A stretch of 64,000 nucleotides of DNA, taken from Bacteroidales bacterium (GTDB taxonomy: Bacteria > Bacteroidota > Bacteroidia > Bacteroidales > UBA7332). Numbering within the stretch: position 1 is the stretch's first letter; each line of letters begins with the position of its first letter. The stretch covers positions 53,901-117,900 of the forward strand of contig JAQTZA010000012.1 in the NCBI GenBank assembly GCA_028687995.1, read 5' to 3'. The notes below the pieces were generated by a model, which was not told where the DNA came from, did no database searches, and was given only the letters and a program-made list of their open reading frames with translations. The position numbers and the translations under genes were made by a program. Of this stretch, positions 43,592-53,738 are shown in pieces.

Positions 43592-46500
43592 CTATTTGAT
43601 TGGTAAATTTAATATAAAAGTACTTCCTTCACTTGGATTACTCATGAATTTTATGTCTCCACCGTGAATTCTTGCTGATTCTCGAATAATATTTAATCCC
43701 AACCCATTGCCTTGTATCATTTTGCTGTTTGATGCACGGAAGAATGGCGTGAATAAGTGTCTTTGATCTTCTAGCGGAATACCGATACCATGATCTTGAA
43801 CGCTTAATAAAATTTCATCATTTACTATCTTCAACGATACATTTATTGGTGTAGCGTTTGGTGAATATTTCAATGCATTCGACATCAGATTATTGATAGT
43901 TTGCCTCATTAATCGTTTATCTACGTTTAGGAATATCTCTTTTAAGTCAGATTCAAAGATAATTTCATTATTAAACTGATCTTCTTTAAAACTATCGATA
44001 ATTTCACGACAAAGAGAAGAGAAATCAATTCGTTCAGGATTAAATTCAATTTTACCTTCCTGTATTTTCGATAATTGAAGAACATCGTTCACAATGTTTG
44101 TTAAGAAATGAATGGTGCTGTTTATTTTTTCTAATTTAGCAGTAATCTGAGCTTTTTCCATTCTCTCCCAATAGTGAAGGAGCGATTCGTTTGTGATTAG
44201 AATAGATGCCAAAGGTGTGCGGAATTCATGAGAAGCCGTAGATACAAATCTTGATTTGATTTCGTTCAGTTCTCGCTCTTTTTCGATGTTCCTACGAAGT
44301 GATTCTTCCAACATCTTGATTTCAGTAATATCTGATAAAATTCCAATAATGCGTGTTACCTTGCCGCTCTCGTCTTTTGAAATTACACTAGCCCTCGACA
44401 ATACCCATTTATAAGTGCCATCCTTACATAGTAATCGATGCTCGGTGGAGTTAGATTTTTCTCTACCATTTATCAATTGATTAGCATTTACAAGATTTTT
44501 CTCCAGTTCATCCAGATGCATTCGGTTTGTCCATTCGTTCGGCGAATCTCCTATTTCCTCAGCAGAATAGCCAAGCATTGATTTCCATTGAGGTGAATAG
44601 AACATCTTTTCCTCTTTTAAATCGTAATCATAGACGCCATCGCCTGAGCCTTCTAATGCAAATTGCCAACGCTCTTCACTTCTTCGCAATGCTTCTTCCA
44701 TCTCCTTACGATGGCTAATGTTTATTTTGATGGCAATAAAGTGAGAAATAATTCCATCTTTGTCACGAACTGGAGTGATGGTGCTCTCTTCATAATAAAT
44801 TGTACCGTCTTTACGGCGATTGATGAATTCGCCTGTCCATATTTGTCCCGAAAGAATCGTTTGCCAAAGTTGAGTGTAGAATTCAGTATTCATTTTACCC
44901 GAATTCAGCATATTCGCTTTTTTCCCAATCACTTCCGTTCTCAAAAATCCAGTTAGTTTTTCGAATGCAGGATTTGCCCACTCAATGATTCCTTCGTTAT
45001 TAGTAATGACAATGCTTAGGGCAAAAGATTCGAAGGCTTCGCTCTGCATTCTGAGTTGAGCATCTCTTTTTATCCGCTCCGTAATATCAATCGAATAACC
45101 TGCTACACCAATGATTTGATTGTTTGGATCTACGACTGGAAATTTTAATTTTTCAAACCATAAATCTTTGGTGCCTATCGTTATTTTATCTTCTCCACGA
45201 ACTTCACATTTCGTTTTTATAACTGTCTGATCTTCTTTTTTGTAGGCTTTTGTTTCGTAGGGTGTGCAAAAATCGGCATCCGTTTTGCCTATAAGAGTTT
45301 CTGCTTTTTCTCCGTGTACTATTCTTAAGAAATTAGAATTGGCTCTATTTGAGAAAATAAAACGTCCTTCGGTGTCTTTCATCCAAAACATACCCGGATG
45401 GTTGTCGATAATGGCTGAAAGATAGGTCTCGCGTATCATCAACTCATCGGTGCGTACTTTTACTAACTCTTCCAGTTTTGCTTGTTGGTTATTGATAATT
45501 GCCTCTGCCTCTTTGCGTGTTGTGATATCAGTGAAGAGTGTAGCGAATTGACCAGGAGTTGGTGAAAAAGCTGTTACCTGAAAATATTTTCCTAGTTCAG
45601 CATGGTAATTCTCAAATGAGGTTGGTATGCCAGTAAGAGCCACTTCTCCATATATATCTATCCAATATTGTTCGGATTGAGGAAAAACCTCTAGTAATGT
45701 TTTTCCAACAACATCTTTTGCTATTGTACCTGTTTGCTCTTCAAACGAAGGATTCAGAGCCAAAAATCTATAGTCAATTGGATTGTTGTTTTCATCACAA
45801 ATTATTTCGTGCAATGCAAATCCATCCTGCATCTGATTAAATAGTTGTGAATATTGCTTTTCTATTCTTTTTTGATTTGAAATGTCACGTGCTGCTGCAA
45901 AAACACCAATTGTGTTACCTTGATAATCATTGTAAAGTGATGCGTTATAGACTACTTCCGTTTCTTTTCCTGAAATGTGTTTAAGCGTTAGTTGATAATC
46001 AATTATCTGCCCTTTTTCAAATGCTTCTAGATATCCTTCTTGGGCTCTTTTTTTATTGGTGAAGTAATCAGAGAAATCAGTGTTAATCAATTTTTCTCTA
46101 CTTAGACCTGTCGCCTTTTCAGTTGCAGCATTCACATCAGTAATTTTACCTTCTAAACTTATGGTTACTAATGGATCTAGACTCGCTTCTATTAGTCCGC
46201 GTGCATAGTGGTATGCGATTTTGAGTTGCTCTTCGTTCTCATGTAATAAATCTTGTGCTTTTTTTTGTTCTGTAATATCGATATTGAATCCCTGAAAATG
46301 AACGAAATGTCCATTAGTATCAAACACTGGAGAGGCATGACACCAAAAATCACGATAGACGCCATCGTGTCGTCTTAATCTGAAATAATTATCGTGTTCT
46401 GATTTTGTTTCCCACGCTTTAGCCCATATAGCACCCGAGGATTCTAAATCGTCGGGATGTACATAATCAGTCCAAAGCGAAGGAGTCATTTTGCTCGCAA

Positions 46501-48691
46501 CTTTTATTCCTGTAAAATCTTTATACGATTTATTGACATAATCATACACTTCGCCATTGAAGGACCATATTTGGAAGGGTGAATTTCTAAGAATGTTGCG
46601 AAATTTTTGTTCACTTTCCATCAATGCTTTTTGTGCATTTTTTTGGCTGGTAATGTCAATGATTATTCCTCTTAACCCTACTGTTTCCCCTTCCAGTTTG
46701 ATTGGACTCGAATAGACTAATCCGGGAAATGAAGAGCCGTTTTTCCGGATAATATCGTATTCATTATTTCCTTGGTATTCACCAGCTACACGGTTTTTGA
46801 TGTTTTCAATGGCCCGTTCTTTGTCTTCATCGGTGTAAAAATTTAATGTGCTGATACCAATCATATTCTCACTTTCGTCGTACCCAAATATTTTGTAGGC
46901 TTGTTTGTTTACGTAAGTGAGTTTGCCTTCTGTGTCTGTCTCAAAAACTATTTGCGGCAAAAGATCAGCCATCTCTCGGAATTTTCGTTCACTCTCATAT
47001 AACGCTGTTTCAATCTGTTTTCGTTCCGTAATATCTTGAACTGTACCTCTCGAAATGATTGGATTTCCATTTTCGTCAAATTCTGATTCGCATTGTTCAT
47101 GTACATATTTGATACTGCCATCTTTCATCAATAGTCTGTGGTCGATGCTATAACTAGTTTTGTCGGTAATTGATTTAGTATAAGCCTTATTCACCTTATT
47201 TCGATCATCAGGATGGATATTTTCGATAAAAGCGTTATATGTTGGCTCGAAACTGCTTGGATCTAGTTCGAAGATGTCAAAAATTTCATCAGACCATAAG
47301 AGTCGATTCGTCTGAAGATCCAGCTCCCAGTTCCCAATTTTAGCGAGATGTTGAGCAGCCTTTAATTGCATTTCACTCACTTTTAATATATCTTCTTGTT
47401 TTTTTCGCTCAGTAATATCCTGTAGGGTCGATTGAATTCCTTTAATTTTACCTTCTGAATCTTTCAGTAATCGATCTTGTACTAATACAAATTTGTGTGT
47501 TCCATCCTTTCTGCAGATTGTTCTTTCATAAGAACTGTCTGAAATAAGTCCATTGGTGATTTTTCGTGATATCGCATCTTGTGAAGCTTCGGAGTCAACA
47601 ACAAACTCCCAAAACGGTTTTCCAATCATCTCTTCATACGAGTAGCCAAACATTTCTAGTTCCGCTTCGTTGATGCGTACAAATCGCCCCTCTGTGTCAA
47701 TCTCGTGGTAGCCAATGGGTGCCTTGTCGAATAGTTCCTTAAACTCTTCTCTACTTTGTGTCACTTCTAATTGTGCATCTTCGAGCTCGCTGATGTCACG
47801 TATCGTACCGATTAAACTTATGGGTTGATTCTGATCGTTGTACTTTAATTCAGCTACACCATGCAACCATCGATCGGATCGGTCGTTTTGACGAATAATT
47901 TTGTATTTTTTGTCAAATTTTTGACGTTTTCCTAATACCTCATTTATGAAATAATCATTCATCGTCTGTTGCCAATTAGGATGAATAATGGAAACCCAAC
48001 CTTCAAAAGACTTGTTGAAGGATGTGTCTATTCCGAATATTTTGTCTAAAATTTCTGAACTCGACCAGATTCCAGTTTGAATATCGAATGTAAATGTGCC
48101 AAGTTTTGCGATTGCTTGGGTTTCTAATAGAAACTTTTCACTTTCGCGGAGCGCAGTTTCGGTTTCTGAGCGTCGTTGTACTTCTTTGGTAAGGTCTTCT
48201 AGTAAGTTGAGAGTGGCGGTATGCGTGGTTTTCAGTTGTGCCATTTGTTCGTTTACCAACTCTTGTAACCGTTCGTTTTCTGTTTGTCGGTAGATGTTGG
48301 CTTCTCTAATCTTGAGCATTGCCCGCACTTGAGCATAGAGCTCACTTTTGTTGATAGGTTTAGCAAGAAGGGCATCGCTGCCAGATTCTATGGCTTTTAT
48401 GCGACTCTCCGAATTTGTAATCGATTCGGATAGAAAAATGATAGGAATTCTGTTTGTTTTGCTGTCGTACTTCAGAATCCTGCAAAGCTCAAAACCATCT
48501 AAATCTTTTGTGTTTGGAGTTAGAATGATGATGTCTGGATTTTCTGAATTTGCTAGATCTAACGCAATTTTGCCAAATTGGGCATTCAGAATAGTGGTAT
48601 TTGGAAATTGCTTACAAAACAAGTCTTGCAGTTCAGTGTGGTTATTTGATATTTCATCGACTATTAATATCGTTGGGCTTATTGAATTCAT
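43592..48691 (-). CDS. Ten-PAS histidine kinase with degenerate N-terminal receiver
   Basis: A 1699-residue soluble kinase. Residues 1-125 form a receiver-like domain, but the phospho-acceptor site reads IIILTPNTKDLDG, with Thr58 where Asp belongs; the acidic VDE pair and the KP Lys remain. After a coiled coil (about 130-185) come ten PAS domains, each closing with a DIT/DIS-type motif. HisKA has His1488 (STASHEFRTPLAS) and the HATPase at about 1585-1697 has NNLMSNALKYS, DHGIGIP, GNGLGLNIIRE. It has no C-terminal receiver. There are no membrane helices, so inputs are cytoplasmic. Confidence 0.88.
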   Translation of the reverse strand: MNSISPTILIVDEISNNHTELQDLFCKQFPNTTILNAQFGKIALDLANSENPDIIILTPNTKDLDGFELCRILKYDSKTNRIPIIFLSESITNSESRIKAIESGSDALLAKPINKSELYAQVRAMLKIREANIYRQTENERLQELVNEQMAQLKTTHTATLNLLEDLTKEVQRRSETETALRESEKFLLETQAIAKLGTFTFDIQTGIWSSSEILDKIFGIDTSFNKSFEGWVSIIHPNWQQTMNDYFINEVLGKRQKFDKKYKIIRQNDRSDRWLHGVAELKYNDQNQPISLIGTIRDISELEDAQLEVTQSREEFKELFDKAPIGYHEIDTEGRFVRINEAELEMFGYSYEEMIGKPFWEFVVDSEASQDAISRKITNGLISDSSYERTICRKDGTHKFVLVQDRLLKDSEGKIKGIQSTLQDITERKKQEDILKVSEMQLKAAQHLAKIGNWELDLQTNRLLWSDEIFDIFELDPSSFEPTYNAFIENIHPDDRNKVNKAYTKSITDKTSYSIDHRLLMKDGSIKYVHEQCESEFDENGNPIISRGTVQDITERKQIETALYESERKFREMADLLPQIVFETDTEGKLTYVNKQAYKIFGYDESENMIGISTLNFYTDEDKERAIENIKNRVAGEYQGNNEYDIIRKNGSSFPGLVYSSPIKLEGETVGLRGIIIDITSQKNAQKALMESEQKFRNILRNSPFQIWSFNGEVYDYVNKSYKDFTGIKVASKMTPSLWTDYVHPDDLESSGAIWAKAWETKSEHDNYFRLRRHDGVYRDFWCHASPVFDTNGHFVHFQGFNIDITEQKKAQDLLHENEEQLKIAYHYARGLIEASLDPLVTISLEGKITDVNAATEKATGLSREKLINTDFSDYFTNKKRAQEGYLEAFEKGQIIDYQLTLKHISGKETEVVYNASLYNDYQGNTIGVFAAARDISNQKRIEKQYSQLFNQMQDGFALHEIICDENNNPIDYRFLALNPSFEEQTGTIAKDVVGKTLLEVFPQSEQYWIDIYGEVALTGIPTSFENYHAELGKYFQVTAFSPTPGQFATLFTDITTRKEAEAIINNQQAKLEELVKVRTDELMIRETYLSAIIDNHPGMFWMKDTEGRFIFSNRANSNFLRIVHGEKAETLIGKTDADFCTPYETKAYKKEDQTVIKTKCEVRGEDKITIGTKDLWFEKLKFPVVDPNNQIIGVAGYSIDITERIKRDAQLRMQSEAFESFALSIVITNNEGIIEWANPAFEKLTGFLRTEVIGKKANMLNSGKMNTEFYTQLWQTILSGQIWTGEFINRRKDGTIYYEESTITPVRDKDGIISHFIAIKINISHRKEMEEALRRSEERWQFALEGSGDGVYDYDLKEEKMFYSPQWKSMLGYSAEEIGDSPNEWTNRMHLDELEKNLVNANQLINGREKSNSTEHRLLCKDGTYKWVLSRASVISKDESGKVTRIIGILSDITEIKMLEESLRRNIEKERELNEIKSRFVSTASHEFRTPLASILITNESLLHYWERMEKAQITAKLEKINSTIHFLTNIVNDVLQLSKIQEGKIEFNPERIDFSSLCREIIDSFKEDQFNNEIIFESDLKEIFLNVDKRLMRQTINNLMSNALKYSPNATPINVSLKIVNDEILLSVQDHGIGIPLEDQRHLFTPFFRASNSKMIQGNGLGLNIIRESARIHGGDIKFMSNPSEGSTFILNLPIK

Positions 48692-48728
48692 ATACTACCA
48701 TTTTTCAAGTTGAATTGTCTTTTTTATT

Positions 48729-51700
48729 TTAGCCAATAATTGTGTATGGCATTTCAAGTCCTAGGTCAGAAGACAATTTATTTATCTCTTTTTTTAATTC
48801 GATCATCGCAAGTTCTCTACCAACAGTCACACGTTGAAACTGCATGAGTTCGTTGATTTTCACTTCCAGTTCTTTTTTTATTTTTTTACTTACTGTGATA
48901 TCGGTGATAAAACCTTCGATGTAGAGTAGATTGTTGTTGTCGTCATATATTCCTCTTGCACGCTCCCATATCCATCGAGTGGCACCATCTTTTCTAGTAA
49001 TTTCATACTCTTTTTCGAAAAACCTGAATAACTTTATGTCTATCTGACATTCATCCCATATTTCCTGTCTGTATTGAGGCTTTATCATATCGTTGAATGA
49101 CATAGGATTGTCGCCAAAAAACTCTTCAGGTTGATATCCAGTAATGTCGAAGCATCCACTGCTGATGTATATCATCGACCAATTACGATCGTTGTTACAT
49201 CTATAGACATACCCAGGTAAGTTGTCGATCAACATGGATAGTTTTTGCTCGCTCTCTCGAACAGCTTTCTCTGCTTCTTTCATGTCCGTGATGTCGTATA
49301 ATACAATCAGATCAATATCATTACTGGTATTTCCTATGGTAGTTGCACTGACCATAATCTCTTTTTTTGACCCATCTTTACATGTTACAATCACATTTAA
49401 TGGTTTGAATGAAGTTTTTGTTTTTTTGCTTCGATTGAGCTCTTCGAGCCATTGAGCTCTTACATGTTCACCATAATTTGGATCGGGATATGCTTTGGGC
49501 CACCAATCACTAACGGTAGGTATTTCATCGATTTGATAACCAAATGTGGCGATAAATGCTTGATTAATGAATGTGATATTCAACTCGCTATCATTCATCG
49601 CCATTGGTATTGGCGATGCATTGATAATGTTCTTTAATTGGGTTTCACTTTCCATTAAAGCAATTTCAACTCGTTTTCGTTTTGTAATATCACGACCTAT
49701 TATTACGAGTCCTTTTCGGCTTCCATCATCAAAAAATAGCGGTACTTTTACCACATCTAAAATAACATCTTTTCCATCTGGTTTGTGGATTATCTCTTCG
49801 ACATGATAGATCGATTTATTTGCCCATGCTTTTTTGTCTGATTCAATGCAGCCTATGTGGGTGTTTTTGTACGAGCTGTGCGACAATGCTGTAATTTCCA
49901 TATCTGTTTTATCCAGATAGTCTATAGCGTGGAGGTTAAACAACTCTACTCCTGTTTGATTCGTTATTTGCCAACGCCCTTCCCCGTCCTTTAAACAGAC
50001 AAAATCGGGTGTTGAATTAATCAATGTATGCAGTCTCTCTTCACTAATTTTTATCCTATCATCGGCTTTTTTCTGTTCGTCGATGTCACGTGTTATGCCC
50101 AAAATATATTTAAAGTTGCTCTCATTGTCATAAACAAAATCGACTACAATCTCTACCCATACAGGAGTGCCATCTTTTTTCGTTAATTGCAGCTGAAGTT
50201 TTTGAGTTTCGGGCTTAATTCCCTTTGTGATTAAGTTGTGATTTAATAAAAACACTTGGCTGGCTGTTTCGTGTGAATTTGGATGGACTGTAGTTAAATA
50301 GGTTTGATTTAATGTTTCTGTATCTGTGTATCCAAGAAATTTGTGAATAGATGGGCTAGTGAATGTATAGTTACCATTGATGTCCAATGTCCAGATAATA
50401 TCGGAGGTGTTCTCTGCCAAAAGCCTAAATTTCTCTTCGCTCTCTTGCAGTTTTTGTTCTGATTGTTTTCTTTCTGTGATGTCACGTCCTATTACGACCA
50501 ATCCTTTTCGGTCGCCATTATTGTGATAAAGTGGCACTTTTACCACATCATAAATTCCCTCTGAGCCATCGGGTTTGATGTGCAGCTCCTCCACATGAAT
50601 TTGTTTTTTCTCCATCCATGCCTGATTGTCAGAGTTTTTGCAGTTTTCTGACCAATTGCGACTATAAGCTGTGTTAATCTGACCAATCTCTTCATCTGTT
50701 TTTCCGATGAAGTCGATGTCATTGAGGTGAAACAGATCTTTAGAAGTTTGATTTGCCACTTGAAGTCGGTCAGATTCGTCTTTTAGGCTTATGAAGTCCG
50801 GAGAGGCATTCATAAGAGTTAATAATAACTCACGATTGTCGCGTAGTTCTTTTTCTGCTTGTTTTCGATTGGTGATATCTTCAATCAAACCAACTCCTCC
50901 TACTACCTTCATATTATTGTCTGTTACAGGTGCGAATGTAGATTTGATAAGTGTTTTTTTATTGGCTGTCACCGATTGATATTCACCTTCGTAGTGCCCA
51001 ATTGTTCCTTCAAAACTTGTTTGTAGTGCTGCTACCAGTTCTTTATTGGGCAGCTTTTTCATATCTAATCCGATGAGTGCTGTACGGGAAGATCCGATAA
51101 TTTGAATAAATGCTTCGTTACAAGTTGTAATCACCCCATTCTCGTCATACGATATAATTCCTATAGGTGAATTACGGAAGATGGATCGATATTTACTGCG
51201 GCTTGCTTGAAGTGTGAGTTCTATTTTTTTTCGGTCGTCGATGTTGCGCGTTACGCCTACGAAATAACTCTGCTGGTTTTTCTCGTCCCAGATGAAGTCG
51301 ATGATGCTCTCAATCCATATCGTTCGATTGTCTTTTGTGATAAATTGAAATCTTGCTTTTTGCGATTCTGGTGTAATACCTTCTTTTATTTGAGCTATGA
51401 GAGTTGAAAATAGAGAATTTGCTTTTTGAGCGGAGAATGGTGTGAGATGGAGTGTCGCATTCGCTCCTTTTAATTCCGCAGGTGTGTATTCAGTCAGTTT
51501 TTCTATGGATGGGCTGAAGTATGTGAAATTTCCTTCCAGATTCATCGTCCATATCACATCCGTCATATTGTCGTTAATCAGTCGATAGCGTTCTTCGCTC
51601 TCTTTCAGTTTTTTTGCAGATTCCACTCTTTCGGTTATATCTGTCGCTACTGTGAAACGAAATGTTTTGTCTTGTATTTGAATATTTTCTGCTGAAAGAA

Positions 51701-53231
51701 TGATATGTCTGATTTCACCCGATTTGGTTTTTAAGCTTGTCTCAATATTCGTAATTTTTCCATTAATATCTGCCTGATGAAGCACTTTATTCCGTGACTC
51801 CTCTGTCATTATCCCTAAATCAAGAGCAGTTTTTCCTAATACTTCCTCTTTAGTAAATCCGAAAAGTTCGCAAAAAGCGTCATTGACTTCGGTATAAACT
51901 TTGGTTGCCAAATCACTCAACCCACATGCCGAAGGGTTTATATGGAATGCTTTTGAGAATTTCTCCTCCGATAGCTTTATTTTGGAAATATCTTTTGTGA
52001 CGCCGAATAGTGCAGGTTTTCCATTCCACTCTCCTTTTTTTATTCGTGTTTCTACAGGTATTTGAATGCCTGATTTTGTCTGAATTGGTATGGGGCATAC
52101 CTCTGCTTTGCCTTGTAGCATTTGCATCACTATTTGTGAAGCTTCTTCCCTTTGTTCCTCTGGATGTACCATTAGTACTGGTTGCCCAAAAAGCTCTTCG
52201 GCGGCATAGTTCAATCGAGATTCAACTGTTTTGTTGGTGTGAATGATACGACCTTGCTCGTCAAGCACAAACAAGAAATCATCAATCGTATTAAAAAAAG
52301 TTTCGAAGTTCGTTTGTAGGTGTGCTTTTTCTGTTTCTGCCAATTTTTTATTTGTAATGTCTTGGATGGTTCCCATCATCTTCACCAAATCGCCCTTTGA
52401 GTTATAAGTAATGTTTCCTAAACCCCACACCCAAATAGTCCTTCCGTCAGGTCTTAAAATGCGATATTCTTTGTCATATTTATTTGAGTGATCAAGAATT
52501 AGTTTCTCAAAATAGTGTACTAATTCATCTTTATCTTTTGGGTGAATGAGTGAAATCCAGGTTTCAATATCTTTCTTTTCGGTGTTCGGAATACCAAATA
52601 TCGAATCAAGCAATTCCGAAGATTTCCAATACCCTTTTTCATAATTGAAACTAAATGATCCAATTTTACCTGCTTTTTGTGTTTCAGATAGCCAAAATTC
52701 ACGCTGTGCTAATGATTTCTGCATCTCTACCACATCCGTGATATTTTTTACAATAACTAATCGAGCATTATACCCATGATAGTTTAATTTGAGATAAGTG
52801 ATTTTTACATGAAGTAATTCGCCATTCTTTTTAAAATGCTTAATAATTGTCGGAATTTCAGCTTTGCTTTTTGCAGATTTAACATTTTCTAAAAGCGATG
52901 GTATCTCTTCAATGGGTCTAATGTCTTTTACTGTCAAGGATAGAAACTCCAGTTCTGTATATCCATAGAGGGCAATTGCCGCCTGATTTACTTTTAAGAA
53001 TTTGTATGTTTCGCAATCAAAAATATACATTGGGAGTGGACTCTCTTCGAAAATGTTGATTGATAAATCCGTTCCGCTAGCAGGTTGATAAGATTCTTTA
53101 TTTTGATTTTCATCATTCATCAACTCAAAGAATTTTTGTTTGTCAAACGAACCATTTGTAGAGAATAATTCGGGTAAAATCTCTTTGAGTTGGCTAATGA
53201 TTTGAGAGGAGTTGGGCTTGCTCATATCCAT
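48729..53231 (-). CDS. Eleven-PAS-domain protein without kinase or other output domain
   Basis: A 1500-residue cytoplasmic protein made almost wholly of PAS domains; I count eleven between residues 50 and 1455, each with a GxITDIT-like closing strand and a linking coiled coil. The end, ELMQFQRVTVGRELAMIELK plus about 25 residues, is the coiled linker that often precedes a HisKA domain, but a stop follows and no kinase, receiver, GGDEF or HTH domain is present. The downstream 37 bp and next gene start with a fresh receiver, so it does not look like a frameshifted kinase. It probably works by binding the kinases of its operon. Confidence 0.85.
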   Translation of the reverse strand: MDMSKPNSSQIISQLKEILPELFSTNGSFDKQKFFELMNDENQNKESYQPASGTDLSINIFEESPLPMYIFDCETYKFLKVNQAAIALYGYTELEFLSLTVKDIRPIEEIPSLLENVKSAKSKAEIPTIIKHFKKNGELLHVKITYLKLNYHGYNARLVIVKNITDVVEMQKSLAQREFWLSETQKAGKIGSFSFNYEKGYWKSSELLDSIFGIPNTEKKDIETWISLIHPKDKDELVHYFEKLILDHSNKYDKEYRILRPDGRTIWVWGLGNITYNSKGDLVKMMGTIQDITNKKLAETEKAHLQTNFETFFNTIDDFLFVLDEQGRIIHTNKTVESRLNYAAEELFGQPVLMVHPEEQREEASQIVMQMLQGKAEVCPIPIQTKSGIQIPVETRIKKGEWNGKPALFGVTKDISKIKLSEEKFSKAFHINPSACGLSDLATKVYTEVNDAFCELFGFTKEEVLGKTALDLGIMTEESRNKVLHQADINGKITNIETSLKTKSGEIRHIILSAENIQIQDKTFRFTVATDITERVESAKKLKESEERYRLINDNMTDVIWTMNLEGNFTYFSPSIEKLTEYTPAELKGANATLHLTPFSAQKANSLFSTLIAQIKEGITPESQKARFQFITKDNRTIWIESIIDFIWDEKNQQSYFVGVTRNIDDRKKIELTLQASRSKYRSIFRNSPIGIISYDENGVITTCNEAFIQIIGSSRTALIGLDMKKLPNKELVAALQTSFEGTIGHYEGEYQSVTANKKTLIKSTFAPVTDNNMKVVGGVGLIEDITNRKQAEKELRDNRELLLTLMNASPDFISLKDESDRLQVANQTSKDLFHLNDIDFIGKTDEEIGQINTAYSRNWSENCKNSDNQAWMEKKQIHVEELHIKPDGSEGIYDVVKVPLYHNNGDRKGLVVIGRDITERKQSEQKLQESEEKFRLLAENTSDIIWTLDINGNYTFTSPSIHKFLGYTDTETLNQTYLTTVHPNSHETASQVFLLNHNLITKGIKPETQKLQLQLTKKDGTPVWVEIVVDFVYDNESNFKYILGITRDIDEQKKADDRIKISEERLHTLINSTPDFVCLKDGEGRWQITNQTGVELFNLHAIDYLDKTDMEITALSHSSYKNTHIGCIESDKKAWANKSIYHVEEIIHKPDGKDVILDVVKVPLFFDDGSRKGLVIIGRDITKRKRVEIALMESETQLKNIINASPIPMAMNDSELNITFINQAFIATFGYQIDEIPTVSDWWPKAYPDPNYGEHVRAQWLEELNRSKKTKTSFKPLNVIVTCKDGSKKEIMVSATTIGNTSNDIDLIVLYDITDMKEAEKAVRESEQKLSMLIDNLPGYVYRCNNDRNWSMIYISSGCFDITGYQPEEFFGDNPMSFNDMIKPQYRQEIWDECQIDIKLFRFFEKEYEITRKDGATRWIWERARGIYDDNNNLLYIEGFITDITVSKKIKKELEVKINELMQFQRVTVGRELAMIELKKEINKLSSDLGLEMPYTIIG

Positions 53232-53595
53232 AGAGATTGATTTAGATTTAGAGTGTAAGGAGAGCTGCTATCAAGAACTACAAAAGTGATAAAAAATATT
53301 AATAAATGCAATTGTTTTGCAAATATAATTGAACACAAAAGAGGTTTTGCCAGACATCACCAAAAAAGTGTCATGCTTTTGTCCGTGACAATATGCTCAT
53401 GGTTTTCCGATTCTATTGTTTTGTACCCACGCAATGGTAGCAAATATTTTCTGACGCTACTTCTGTTGTGTGCAAAACTCCGAAAATATTGTCGGGAATT
53501 GGCATTGCAACGTGCTACGAAATGAAAATTAGTTCTATTTTTTGCAAATCAACGAATAAATATTGATGGATAAATTAGCAGAAAAATACCGTATA

Positions 53596-53626
53596 TTGTA
53601 GAGACGCATAATTTACGTCTCTACAA
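53596..53626. repeat. Short palindromic intergenic repeat
   Basis: TTGTAGAGACG (53596-53606) and CGTCTCTACAA (53616-53626) are perfect 11-nt arms around a 9-nt loop. The GTAGAGACG palindrome is a type I recall as dispersed in Bacteroidota and some cyanobacterial genomes. There is no T tract beyond the arm, so it is unlikely to be a terminator. Confidence 0.5.
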
Positions 53627-53676
53627 AACCAATCAACCCGAATATTTGTGTAAAAATTGTAATTTTTGAATTGTTT

Positions 53677-53709
53677 TTTGCTAATTTTGTACAGCATATA
53701 TTATATTTG
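53677..53709 (+). promoter_or_regulatory. Consensus promoter of the small secreted peptide gene
   Basis: TTTG (53677-53680), 21 nt, TATATTTG (53702-53709). It ends 29 nt before the ATG at 53739 and is the only good promoter seen ahead of the cassette. Confidence 0.6.
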
Positions 53710-53738
53710 TAGTCAATTTAAGCGAAGAAATTATCAAT

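Larger units (their letters stand above)
53232..53738. other. Intergenic region between the PAS operon and the peptide cassette
   Basis: This 507-bp stretch separates divergent transcription units. It holds an inverted repeat at 53596-53626 and a consensus promoter at 53677-53709 for the downstream cassette. A 79-codon frame at 53286-53525 has no family features or plausible composition. On the minus strand near 53290-53320 there is a TTG, 20 nt, CACTTTTG arrangement that might be the PAS operon promoter, one base off consensus. Confidence 0.6.

Noticed and set aside
48692..48728. Frameshifted single gene joining the 11-PAS and 10-PAS proteins
   Set aside because: The downstream protein begins with its own receiver-like domain and ATG; no kinase fragment lies in the gap.
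53286..53525. 79-codon frame in the gap before the peptide gene
   Set aside because: No family resemblance, no promoter-linked start, and low-complexity composition; more likely non-coding.
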